Part shown: positions 1 to 7,907 of the stretch, in pieces | How the letters are laid out: each line of letters starts with the position of its first letter | Numbering within the stretch: the stretch's first letter is position 1 | Source: Modestobacter versicolor | GTDB lineage: Bacteria > Actinomycetota > Actinomycetes > Mycobacteriales > Geodermatophilaceae | Direction: 5' to 3' | Assembly (NCBI RefSeq): GCF_014195485.1 | Contig: NZ_JACIBU010000001.1 | Span: 1,550,001 to 1,614,000 of the forward strand | Length of the DNA: 64,000 nt | Program-made: the position numbers and the translations under genes | Notes under the pieces: generated by a model | Seen by the model: only the letters and a program-made list of their open reading frames with translations | Told to the model about the DNA's origin: nothing | Database searches by the model: none

Positions 1-226
1 CGCGGAGCGTGGCGATCTGGCCGCCCTCGTTGGCCTGCAGGAGGGTGCCGCGCACCGCGTCGACGACCGGCTCGGGCGCGCCCTGGGCGGCCAGCTCCTC
101 GCTGATCGCGCGGACCCGCAGGTCGAGCTCGGTGTCGGCGTTCTCGGTGACGTGGGTGACGTCGGCGCAGACCGTCGCGTACGGGCCGGGCGCGGCGAAG
201 ACCGGTGCCAGGAAGGTCACGTCCAT
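1..226 (-). CDS. baeRF2/Vms1-like release-factor-family protein, N-terminal part only
   Basis: The reading frame begins with ATG at 226 on the minus strand and runs off the left edge, so only the first 75 residues are present. It opens MDVTFLAPVFAAPGPYATV and continues through a charged helical stretch. This resembles the N-terminus of bacterial archaeo-eukaryotic release factor family 2 proteins (the Vms1/Ankzf1 peptidyl-tRNA hydrolase superfamily), which are common in actinobacteria and begin with a short strand followed by a PGPYxTVY-like motif. Nothing catalytic lies in the visible part, so the assignment rests on N-terminal resemblance from memory. It diverges from the small gene starting at 393, and the 166 bases between them should hold both promoters. 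Confidence 0.55.
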   Translation of the reverse strand, partial: MDVTFLAPVFAAPGPYATVCADVTHVTENADTELDLRVRAISEELAAQGAPEPVVDAVRGTLLQANEGGQIATLR

Positions 227-392
227 GGGACGGGGGAACTCCTTCGGTGCGTGCGGGCAGGGGCCGGTGCTGGGCCCCGTGTCGTTCGCCGGTCGGGCTA
301 CCCACCGCCCCCTGCCTCACACCCTGGGGTGTCAGCACCAGTCGGCCGGGTAGGCGGTTCCGGACCTGTTCCCCCGAACGGAAGGAGCCGGG

Positions 393-728
393 ATGTCCGA
401 GCGCACCGACCTCCCCGTGCCCGACTACGACCACCTGCCCGTGGGCAGCCTCACCTCGCGCATCCGCACCCTGGACGCCGACGACCTGCAGACCCTGCTG
501 AGCTACGAGAAGGCGCACGCCAACCGGATCCAGGTGGTGCAGGCGATGACCCATCGGCTGGACGAGCTGAAGTCCGGCGCCCAGCCCTCCGGCGGCGACC
601 CGGCGGCGGCCCAGCCCGAGCACGCCGCCGCCCCGGCCGGTGGCTCCCAGGTCTCCGAGGCGACGTCCGGTCCCCCGGTGAACCCGCCGTCGCACGGCGA
701 CCCGACCAACCCGGCCCAGCCCCGCTGA
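393..728 (+). CDS. small DUF8129-like actinobacterial protein
   Basis: This 111-residue protein has a conserved-looking N-terminal half containing PDYDHLPVGSL and an acidic helical block ending HRLDELKSG. The second half is low-complexity and rich in Pro, Ala and Gly, probably disordered. The first half matches my recollection of the small actinobacterial DUF8129 family, whose function is unknown. No signal peptide or membrane segment is visible. A purine-rich GGAAGGAG sequence lies just upstream of the ATG and supports this start. It is a single-gene unit followed by a hairpin terminator at 735-766, which it shares with the convergent DUF1232 gene. Confidence 0.6.
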   Translation: MSERTDLPVPDYDHLPVGSLTSRIRTLDADDLQTLLSYEKAHANRIQVVQAMTHRLDELKSGAQPSGGDPAAAQPEHAAAPAGGSQVSEATSGPPVNPPSHGDPTNPAQPR

Positions 729-734
729 GCCCTC

Positions 735-766
735 GGGTGCGCGCCCGGCCTGCCGGACGCGCACCC
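735..766. terminator. bidirectional hairpin terminator
   Basis: A 9-bp stem GGGTGCGCG/CGCGCACCC encloses a smaller GGC/GCC helix between two convergent stop codons (728 and 777). There is no T-tract, as is usual for actinobacterial terminators. Confidence 0.6.
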
Positions 767-776
767 GCCGGCCGGG

Positions 777-1181
777 TCAGCGGCGGACCGCTCCGCCGAG
801 CAGCCGCTCGACCAGCCGCTGGTGGCCCGGCCACGCCGCCAGCACCACCTCGCGGGGCACCTGCCGGGCGGCGTAGCGCAGCGCGAGCGCCACCACCACG
901 ACGTCGTCCAGCGGCCCGATGACCGGCAGGAACTCCGGGATCAGGTCGATCGGCGAGAGCACCCACAGCCCGGCCACCAGCAGCGCCAGCCGGGCCCGCC
1001 GCGGCACGTCGGGGTGCCGGCGCAACCGGCGGACGGTGGTGACGCAGGCCGGCAGGAACCGGGCGAGCTCCCGGGCGGTGCCCGGCGGCAGCCGGCGCGC
1101 CAGCAGCACCAGCACCGCCCAGCTGAGCAGCACCACGGCGAAGCCGGCACCGACGAGGGTCAGCCAGCGCCGCGCGTCCAC
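777..1181 (-). CDS. DUF1232 (YkvA-like) small membrane protein
   Basis: This 134-residue protein has an N-terminal membrane helix (GAGFAVVLLSWAVLVLLA) and a DUF1232 core. The core carries the signature SPIDLIPEFLPVIGPLDD, typical of the YkvA family of small bacterial membrane proteins of unknown function. The frame stays open far upstream in the opposite strand of the next gene. GTG at 1181 is preferred because GGAGG lies about 8 bases before it and the protein then has the usual family length. It is convergent with the 393 gene and divergent from the GGDEF-EAL gene at 1272. No partner gene suggests a role. Confidence 0.85.
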   Translation of the reverse strand: MDARRWLTLVGAGFAVVLLSWAVLVLLARRLPPGTARELARFLPACVTTVRRLRRHPDVPRRARLALLVAGLWVLSPIDLIPEFLPVIGPLDDVVVVALALRYAARQVPREVVLAAWPGHQRLVERLLGGAVRR

Positions 1182-1271
1182 CGGCTCATCCTCCCCGACC
1201 CGGCCGCCCGAACGGGTGAGCCGCGGTGCGATCCGCTCCACCGCGGCGGCGGACCGGCCGATGACCGGTCC

Positions 1272-3539
1272 ATGCCGGTACTGCCGCGGTTCCTCCCCGG
1301 GGCGCCGAGGTGGGCCCTCGCCCTCCCCCTCGTCGCCCTCCTCGCGGCGCCCAGCGCCCTGGCCGCCCGGCCCGGTTCCGCGACGCCCCCGCTGGCCGCG
1401 CTGGCCGGCGGTGCGCTCGCCGCGGGCGGGCTGGCCGTCGTGCTGGTCTGGCGGGTGCGCACGGTGCCCGGTGAGCGGTCCCTCTGGGCGCGGATGGCCG
1501 TCGCCGGCCTGGTCGCGCCCGCCGCGCTGCTGCTCGCCGACGTGCTGCTGGCCCTGCCGGTGCCGGCTGCCGTGGTGGCCACCCCGCTGCTGTGGGCGCC
1601 GGTCGTCGCGTTCCCCTTCGCCTACGGCGGGCTGGTGCGGTGGAACCGGTACAGCACCAGCCTCGCCGACCCCAACGACGTGCTCAACGGGTCGGCCGCG
1701 GTGCTCGCCGTCGTCGCCGTCCTGGGCACGGTGGTCGAGCACACCGGCGGCCGGCTGGCCGACCTCCCGTGGTGGCGGCTGCAGCCGCTGCTCGCCCAGG
1801 ACGCCGCGCTGTTCGTCGTCGCCGGCACCGCGCTGTCGATGGTGTTCCTCGGGGCCATGTGGCGCGACCCGCGGACCTGGCTGGTCCTCGGCGCGTTCGT
1901 GGTCCAGCTGTCCGGGGCTGCGGCGACGACGCTGGCCGGTGGCGAGCCGGTCGGCTGGACCGCGCTGGCCGGCGCGGTCGGTGCCTGCTGCCTCGGGCTG
2001 GCCGCGGTGCTGGAGCCCGCGCCGTCCAGCCCCCAGCCGGCGGACCCGACCGCCTCGACGGTCGGCGCGTTCGTCGTGATCGCCGCCTCGACCGCGATCC
2101 TGGTGACCAGCGCGCTCACCGGCTCCAGCGGGTTCCCGGTCTGGTGCGCCGCGGTGGCCGCCACCGGGTCCAGCGTGCGGCTGCTGGTCAACGTCCGGGA
2201 GCTGGCCCAGCTGGCCGTGAGCCGACGCGAGGCGCTGACCGACGAGCTGACCGGGGTCGCCAACCGGCGGGCGGTGCTGCGCCGGGTGGAGGAGCTGTGC
2301 GACGAGCGGTCGCCCGTCGTCCTCGCCCTGCTCGACCTGGACAAGTTCAAGGAGGTCAACGACGGCCTCGGGCACTCCGCCGGCGACGACCTGCTGCGGC
2401 TCGTGGCCGCCCGGCTGGGGCCCGCGCTGGCGCCCAGCGACGTGCTGGGCCGGCTGGGCGGCGACGAGTTCGCCGTGGTCTCGCGGGTGCCCGGCGGGCA
2501 GGCCCCGACGGAGCGCGCCGAGCTGCTGGGCCGGCTGCTCTGCGACCGGCTGGCCGAGCCGTTCGAGGTCGGCGGGCTGAGCCTGCACGTGACGGTGAGC
2601 ATCGGGCTGGCCTGCAGCGACGGCGCCACCGGCGCGCCGGGGGGCGCCGGCCGCGCGCTGCTGCTGCGGCAGGCCGACGCCGCCATGTACGACGCGAAGC
2701 GCACCGGTGCCGAGGTGGCCGTCTACGACAGCAGCCGGCACGGCGACAGCAGCGGCCACCTCGCGCTGGTCGAGGAGCTCCGGCACGGGCTGAGCAGCGG
2801 GCAGTTCGTGCTGCACCACCAGCCGCAGCTGGACATCGCCAGCGGGCGGCCGGTGGGCGTGGAGGCGCTGGTGCGCTGGGAGCACCCGACCCGCGGCCTG
2901 CTCGGCCCGGCGGAGTTCCTGCCGCTGGCCGAGGTGCACGGGCTGATGGGCGCGCTGACCGACACGGTGCTGTGCCAGGCGGTCGCCCAGGCGGCGGCCT
3001 GGCGCCGCGCCGGGCACGACCTGCGGGTGTCGGTGAACCTCTCCGCCAGCAACCTGCTCGACACCGGGCTGCCGGGCCGGGTGGCCGGGCTGCTCGCCGA
3101 CCACGGCGTGCCGCCCTCGGCGATCGTGCTGGAGGTGACCGAGAGCGTGCTGCTCAGCGACCCCGACCGCAGCCTCACCGTCGTCGCCGCGCTGGCCGCG
3201 CTGGGCACCACGGTGAGCATCGACGACTTCGGCACCGGCTACGCCTCGCTGACCTACCTGCGGCAGCTGCCGGTCGCCGAGCTGAAGCTGGACCGCTCGT
3301 TCACCGCCGACCTGCTCACCGACGCCCGCGCGGCCGCGATCGTCTCCAGCACCATCGGCCTGGCCCACCAGCTGGGTCTGCGGGTGGTCGCCGAGGGCGT
3401 GGAGGACGCCGCCACGCTGGCCGACCTGCGGCTGCTCGGCTGCGACGAGAGCCAGGGCTACCTGCACTCCCGGCCGCTGCCGGCCGACCGGCTCGAGCAG
3501 TGGCTGGCCGCCCGGCCGGTGCCCGCCGTGCTGGGCTGA
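1272..3539 (+). CDS. membrane-anchored GGDEF-EAL c-di-GMP protein without an I-site
   Basis: A 755-residue protein. Residues 1 to about 310 hold a string of hydrophobic helices, probably 9 or 10, forming a membrane sensor I cannot name. A GGDEF domain follows, with RLGGDEF near residue 395. The C-terminal EAL domain carries EALVRW near 532, NLS, EVTES, IDDFGTGYASL, LKLDRSF and AEGVE, so the phosphodiesterase residues look complete. The inhibitory RxxD site normally five residues before GGDEF is absent: the stretch is APSD. The protein may therefore make c-di-GMP without product inhibition, degrade it, or do both. ATG 1272 was chosen because upstream sequence in frame is antisense to the DUF1232 gene. 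Its stop codon lies in a hairpin shared with the convergent ABC operon. Confidence 0.92.
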   Translation: MPVLPRFLPGAPRWALALPLVALLAAPSALAARPGSATPPLAALAGGALAAGGLAVVLVWRVRTVPGERSLWARMAVAGLVAPAALLLADVLLALPVPAAVVATPLLWAPVVAFPFAYGGLVRWNRYSTSLADPNDVLNGSAAVLAVVAVLGTVVEHTGGRLADLPWWRLQPLLAQDAALFVVAGTALSMVFLGAMWRDPRTWLVLGAFVVQLSGAAATTLAGGEPVGWTALAGAVGACCLGLAAVLEPAPSSPQPADPTASTVGAFVVIAASTAILVTSALTGSSGFPVWCAAVAATGSSVRLLVNVRELAQLAVSRREALTDELTGVANRRAVLRRVEELCDERSPVVLALLDLDKFKEVNDGLGHSAGDDLLRLVAARLGPALAPSDVLGRLGGDEFAVVSRVPGGQAPTERAELLGRLLCDRLAEPFEVGGLSLHVTVSIGLACSDGATGAPGGAGRALLLRQADAAMYDAKRTGAEVAVYDSSRHGDSSGHLALVEELRHGLSSGQFVLHHQPQLDIASGRPVGVEALVRWEHPTRGLLGPAEFLPLAEVHGLMGALTDTVLCQAVAQAAAWRRAGHDLRVSVNLSASNLLDTGLPGRVAGLLADHGVPPSAIVLEVTESVLLSDPDRSLTVVAALAALGTTVSIDDFGTGYASLTYLRQLPVAELKLDRSFTADLLTDARAAAIVSSTIGLAHQLGLRVVAEGVEDAATLADLRLLGCDESQGYLHSRPLPADRLEQWLAARPVPAVLG

Positions 3540-3555
3540 GCGGGCTCAGCCCAGC
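3530..3555. terminator. hairpin spanning two convergent stop codons
   Basis: Perfect 12-bp arms GCTGGGCTGAGC/GCTCAGCCCAGC with a 2-base loop. Both stops (TGA ending 3539 and TGA on the minus strand at 3546-3548) lie inside the arms, so the last codons of both genes (each ending Leu-Gly-stop) also form the terminator stem. Confidence 0.65.
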
Positions 3556-4190
3556 AGCACCCCGTCGCTGAGCTGCACCACCCGGTCGGCGGCGGCCACG
3601 GCCAGCGGGTCGTGGCCGGCGATCAGCACGCCGGTGCCCGCGGCGGCGTGGACCTCGCGCAGCGTGGCCAGCACCCGGGTGGACATCTCCTCGTCCAGCC
3701 GGGCGGTCGGCTCGTCGGCCACCAGGAACGCCGGCCGGACGACGAGCGCGCGGGCCAGCGCGGTGCGCTGCTGCTCGCCCAGCGAGACCTCGTCGGGCAG
3801 CCGGTCGGCCAGGTGCCCCAGCTGCAGGGCACCCAGCGTGGCGAGCGCGGCCTCCCCCGGGTCCGCGATGCCGGCCAGCTGGGCGGGGACCGCCACGTTG
3901 TCGGCGAGGGTGAGCTCGTCGAGCAGCCCGAACCGCTGTGGCACGACCGCGACCGTCCGCCACGGGGCCGCGCCCGGCTCGGCGGCACCGGGCACGGTGA
4001 CCTCGCCGGAGTCGGGGGTCTCCCAGCCCAGCAGGCAGTTGAGCAGCGTCGTCTTGCCCGAGCCGGACCGGCCGAGGAGCGCGACCACCTCGCCGGGGTG
4101 CACCTCCAGGGTCACCCCCCGCAGTGCGTGCACCTGCTCCCGTCCCCGGCGGTAGGCCTTGTGCACGTCGACGGCGCGCAGCGCGGTCAC
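3546..4190 (-). CDS. ABC transporter ATP-binding protein (LolD/MacB type)
   Basis: A 214-residue nucleotide-binding domain. Walker A is GRSGSGKTT near residue 40. The signature region reads VSLGEQQRTALARAL, so LSGGQ is altered to SLGEQ. Walker B with its catalytic glutamate is FLVADEPTARLD, and an H-loop GHD follows. The size and EPTARLD style match ATPases that power FtsX-type permeases for lipid, lipoprotein or peptide export. It is the last gene of a three-gene minus-strand operon and overlaps the preceding ATPase by 4 bases (ATGA), which implies translational coupling. The two unequal ATPases probably form a heterodimer under the large permease. The substrate cannot be read from the sequence. 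Confidence 0.9.
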   Translation of the reverse strand: MTALRAVDVHKAYRRGREQVHALRGVTLEVHPGEVVALLGRSGSGKTTLLNCLLGWETPDSGEVTVPGAAEPGAAPWRTVAVVPQRFGLLDELTLADNVAVPAQLAGIADPGEAALATLGALQLGHLADRLPDEVSLGEQQRTALARALVVRPAFLVADEPTARLDEEMSTRVLATLREVHAAAGTGVLIAGHDPLAVAAADRVVQLSDGVLLG

Positions 4191-5020
4191 GACGGTTCCC
4201 GCAGGACGACGCCGTCGGCGGTCACGTCGATCTGCACCCGCCGGGCGCTGAACCGGCGCAGCGCCTCCTCGGGCAGCTGCACCCGACCGTCGCCGTCGAT
4301 GACCGCCAGCCGCTGACCGGCCACCTCCTCGTGGGCGACCGTGCCCGACCGCAGGTGCACCACCTGGTCGGCGGCCGCGGCGGCCAGCGGGTCGTGGGTG
4401 GCCAGCACGACGGTGGTGCCGGCCAGGGTCAGCTCCCGGACGGCGGCGAGCAGCTCGGCCGTCGTCTGCGAGTCCAGCTCGCCGGTCGGCTCGTCGGCGA
4501 CGACGAGCGCCGGGCCGCCGATCACCGCCTGGGCGAAGGCCAGCCGCTGCTGCTCGCCGCCGGAGAGCTCACCGGGCAGGTGGCCGGCGCGGTCGGCCAG
4601 CCCGAGCAGGTCCAGCAGCTCGGCGCCCTCGCGGGCGGCGCGGGCCCGCGGGACGCCGCGCAGCCGGGCGGCCACCGCCAGGTGTTCGCGGCCGTCGAGG
4701 TGCGGCGCCAGGTTCTGCGCCGGCCGGGGGAAGACGTAGCCGATGTGCCGGCGGCGCACCGCGCGCAGCCGGCGGCTCGACATGCCGGAGAGCGACTCAC
4801 CGGCGACCTCCGCCCGTCCCGCGGTGGGCCGGTCCTGGGCGGCCAGGATGCGCAGCAGGGAGCTCTTGCCCGAGCCGGACGGTCCGGTGATCGCGGTCAG
4901 CCGGCCGGCCGGGACGACGGCGTCGACGCCCTTGAGGGCGTGCACCTCGCCGCTGCGGGACCAGTAGATGCGCACCAGCCCCTCGCACAGCGCGGCCGGT
5001 GCCCGGCGGTCAGCCGGCAT
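4187..5020 (-). CDS. ABC transporter ATP-binding protein paired with FtsX-type permease
   Basis: A 277-residue ATPase with Walker A GPSGSGKSSLL, canonical signature LSGGEQQRLAFAQAV, Walker B LVVADEPTGELD and H-loop ATHD. After the ABC core, residues about 220-277 form a short extension not needed for catalysis. It overlaps the upstream permease gene by 11 bases and the downstream ATPase by 4, so all three are almost certainly co-translated. The signature and Walker B motifs of this subunit look fully competent, unlike the altered signature of its partner. An asymmetric heterodimer is therefore plausible (inference). Confidence 0.9.
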   Translation of the reverse strand: MPADRRAPAALCEGLVRIYWSRSGEVHALKGVDAVVPAGRLTAITGPSGSGKSSLLRILAAQDRPTAGRAEVAGESLSGMSSRRLRAVRRRHIGYVFPRPAQNLAPHLDGREHLAVAARLRGVPRARAAREGAELLDLLGLADRAGHLPGELSGGEQQRLAFAQAVIGGPALVVADEPTGELDSQTTAELLAAVRELTLAGTTVVLATHDPLAAAAADQVVHLRSGTVAHEEVAGQRLAVIDGDGRVQLPEEALRRFSARRVQIDVTADGVVLREPS

Positions 5021-7754
5021 CGCGCATCACCTGCCCCCCGCTGGTGCGCCCCGCGGCGCGGCTTCCCAGCAGCGCTGCGGCGCCGGTCGCGAGCAGGGCA
5101 CCGGCTGCGACCAGCCCGATGCTGCCCCACGGCACCTGCAGCGAGGGGCCGGGCAGCACCGCGGGCACCGGGTCGAGCAGCGGCAGCACCAGCGCGGACG
5201 CCGGCAGCGCGACCGCGACCGCGACCACGGTGGCCAGGGCTGCGAGCACCCCGGTCTCCGCTCCCCCGGCGGCGTCCGCGGCGCGGCGGCTCATCCCCAT
5301 CCGGGAGAGCAGCAGCGCGGCCACGGTGCGCCGGCGCTGCTGGGCCGCCGCGTGCATGGCCAGCGCGATCAGCCCGAGCGCGCCCGCGCCCAGCGCAACC
5401 GCGCGGAGGTACCCCAGCGACCAGGACAGCGCCCGCACCTCGGGCCGGAGCGCGAACGCCCCGCCGGTGTCGACCCCGGTCTCGTCGACGCCGTAGAGCG
5501 CCGCGTCCAGCGCCTCCAGCAGCGGCGTCGCCTCACCGGCGGCCCACACCTGCCGGTCGAGGACGTCGGCGGTCTCCCGCCCGGCAACTTCCAGCGCCGC
5601 GCTGAGCCGGTCCCAGTCCGCCACGAGCAGCGGCAGCCGCGACCGCTGGCCGGGGAAGGCCTCGGCCCGGGCCACCACCACGACCGGCACCGCGTAGTAG
5701 CGGCCCAGCGCCACCTCGAGCTCCCGGCCCACCGCGGCCTCCTCGGGCACCGGGCCGGCGGCGACCACCGGCACCCGCCCGCCGCCGTCGCCGTCGGCCA
5801 GCGCGGCCAGCAGCTGGTCCAGCGGCTCGTCGGCCAGGGCGTCGTCCCAGCGGACGATGCCGGGGAGCTGGTCGGGGCGGACGGCGAGCAGGTCGGCGGT
5901 GGAGCCGCCGGGGAGCACGTCCAGGTCGGTCTCGTAGCCGACGATCGTGGCGCCGGCCGGCAGCGCGCCCTCCTCCACCGTGCGGCGGACCAGCGGCACG
6001 ACGACGTCGGCGGGCGTGGCCACCGAGGACTTCGCCGCGAGCGCCCGTTGGCTGGAGTCGGCCAGTGCACCGGCGTAGACGACCAGCCCCAGCGACAGCG
6101 CCGTGGTCACGACCACCAGCCGGGTGCCGCCGGGCGCGGCCAGCACCCGGCGGGCGACCAGGAAGGCGGCCGGCGGCAGGCGCCGGAGCCGCGCCCCGGC
6201 CCGCCGGCCCAGCAGCGGCAGCGCCGCGGTGACCGCGCCGGCCACGACCACGGTGACCAGCAGCGGCACGGCCAGCGTCACCGGCCCGAGCGTCCGGCCG
6301 CCGGGGTCGCCGGTGACCAGCGGCACGACGGCGACGACGGTGACCGCGGCGGTCATCGCCAGCCAGGGCACCCGGCCCAGCCACTGGGCGAGCGGGTTCG
6401 GGGTCAGCTGCCCCGCCCGGGTCACCAGGGCGCCGGTGGTGACGCCGACGACGACCAGCGCGGCCAGCGCCCCGGCGGCCAGCGCGGCGACGGCAGGCGG
6501 CCACACCGCACCGGGCAGCTCGGCCGCCGGCCCGCCGGCCCGGACGAGCGCCCAGGCAGCGACGGCGCCCAGCAGGCCGCCGGCCAGCACCGGCAGCACG
6601 GCCTCGCGCACCGCCGTCCCGGCGCTGCTCAGCGGGGAGACCCCCCGCGCGACCAGCGACGCCAGCTCGTCCGCGCGCCGTCGCACGCGCCAGCCGGCCC
6701 AGGCACCGACCAGCACCCCGGCCGCGACGCCGGCGCCGGTGCCGACCGCGCGCACCTGCGGCCGGAGCAGCGCCACCGTGTCGTCGACCGTGTCCAGCGA
6801 GGCCGCCAGCTGCGACGTGGGTCGGGGCGCGGGGAAGTCCGCGTCGGCCACCAGCTGCGCGACGGGTCGGGCCGGGTCGGACAGGACGGTGCCCAGCTGA
6901 TCCAGCTGCGCGGCGGCGTCGCGGGCCCCGCCGACGCCGATCCCCTCGGCCAGCGGCAGGAACCACTGCAGGAACACGTCCTGCGCGACGTCCCCCGCCG
7001 CCGCCAGCACCACGTCCCGGTCGGCGATGACGACCGGTGGCGAGGGCATCGTGGTGATCTGGCCGAACCTCGGCTCCGCGCGGGGCGCGAACAGCTCGCG
7101 CTGTCCCTCCCACCACGCCGGCAGCGGGGTCCCCAGGTCGGCGTAGACCCCGGCGACCGGGAGCGCGGTGGGCAGCCCGTCGGCGGACTCGGCGGTCCAG
7201 GTGTCGCCCGGGCCGAGCCCGAGGTCGTCGGCCAGCCGCTGCGGCAGCAGCACGCCGCGGTCGTCGGCGCTGCCCGCGACCACCTCCACGTGCTCGGCGG
7301 CGCCGTCCCGGTGGAGCAGCTGGGCGCGGCTGACGAAGCTCGCCCGGGACGGCGTGAAGAGGGGCACCCGCAGCCGGGTCAGCGCCACCGGAACGCCGGT
7401 CCTGGTGTCCAGGGCCGCCTGGGTGACCGCGGCGTCCAGCCGGGGCACCAGGTCGAGGGGCCCGGCCGGGACCGTCTGGACGTCGGCGGAGCCCGGCGCG
7501 AGCGCGGTGCCCTCGACGTCCGGCGGCTTGGCGGCGGAGTAGAGGGTGGCCCCGATCTGCGTCTCGGTGAGCCCGCGGCGCTGCTCGGCCCACGCCCCCT
7601 GCTCGGCGGACCCCAGCACGAGCGGCACCGAGACCAGCGCGGCGGCGAGCACCGCGACGAGCGCGGCCAGCCCGAGCGACTGCCCGGGCGCGGGGAGCAG
7701 CGCGATCCGCAGCCGCCGACGCCGCGACCCGGGAGCGCTGCGCCGCGTCGCCAT
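5010..7754 (-). CDS. FtsX/MacB-type ABC transporter permease
   Basis: A 914-residue membrane protein that heads the operon with two ATPases. One helix near residues 25-45 is followed by a large extracytoplasmic region of about 280 residues. Further helices lie at roughly 340-370 and in the middle of the protein, then a second large soluble region, then three C-terminal helices. This is the duplicated FtsX layout of actinobacterial MacB-like permeases. ATG 7754 was chosen because MATRRSAPGSRRRR gives the usual basic N-terminus directly before the first helix. Frame further upstream is antisense to flagellin. Function is probably export or membrane extraction of an unknown substrate. Confidence 0.85.
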   Translation of the reverse strand: MATRRSAPGSRRRRLRIALLPAPGQSLGLAALVAVLAAALVSVPLVLGSAEQGAWAEQRRGLTETQIGATLYSAAKPPDVEGTALAPGSADVQTVPAGPLDLVPRLDAAVTQAALDTRTGVPVALTRLRVPLFTPSRASFVSRAQLLHRDGAAEHVEVVAGSADDRGVLLPQRLADDLGLGPGDTWTAESADGLPTALPVAGVYADLGTPLPAWWEGQRELFAPRAEPRFGQITTMPSPPVVIADRDVVLAAAGDVAQDVFLQWFLPLAEGIGVGGARDAAAQLDQLGTVLSDPARPVAQLVADADFPAPRPTSQLAASLDTVDDTVALLRPQVRAVGTGAGVAAGVLVGAWAGWRVRRRADELASLVARGVSPLSSAGTAVREAVLPVLAGGLLGAVAAWALVRAGGPAAELPGAVWPPAVAALAAGALAALVVVGVTTGALVTRAGQLTPNPLAQWLGRVPWLAMTAAVTVVAVVPLVTGDPGGRTLGPVTLAVPLLVTVVVAGAVTAALPLLGRRAGARLRRLPPAAFLVARRVLAAPGGTRLVVVTTALSLGLVVYAGALADSSQRALAAKSSVATPADVVVPLVRRTVEEGALPAGATIVGYETDLDVLPGGSTADLLAVRPDQLPGIVRWDDALADEPLDQLLAALADGDGGGRVPVVAAGPVPEEAAVGRELEVALGRYYAVPVVVVARAEAFPGQRSRLPLLVADWDRLSAALEVAGRETADVLDRQVWAAGEATPLLEALDAALYGVDETGVDTGGAFALRPEVRALSWSLGYLRAVALGAGALGLIALAMHAAAQQRRRTVAALLLSRMGMSRRAADAAGGAETGVLAALATVVAVAVALPASALVLPLLDPVPAVLPGPSLQVPWGSIGLVAAGALLATGAAALLGSRAAGRTSGGQVMRDAG

Positions 7755-7907
7755 CGGCGGAGGGTAGCGCCAGGTCCGGGCCTCACGAGCTCTCCGAGCC
7801 GGGCGAGAACCGCAGCGTTCGGATTGAGATCTGCCCGTCGGCTGCCGTTTGTCCGTGAGAAGGCCGGCTGCACGGATGCGGCGGGGGCACGGATGGGGAG
7901 GCACCGC

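Noticed and set aside
1182..3467. Very long minus-strand open frame opposite the GGDEF-EAL gene
   Set aside because: Its sequence is a monotonous Arg/Gln/His/Gly-rich product of antisense GC-rich codons. The GGDEF-EAL motifs on the plus strand are unequivocal.
4968..7907. Long plus-strand frame running into flagellin
   Set aside because: Antisense to the FtsX-type permease and compositionally aberrant. Flagellin starts properly at 7908 behind a ribosome-binding site.
7755..7907. Possible sigma-28 (WhiG/FliA) promoter before flagellin
   Set aside because: GCCGTTTG resembles the -10 only loosely and there is no TAAA-like -35 at proper distance.
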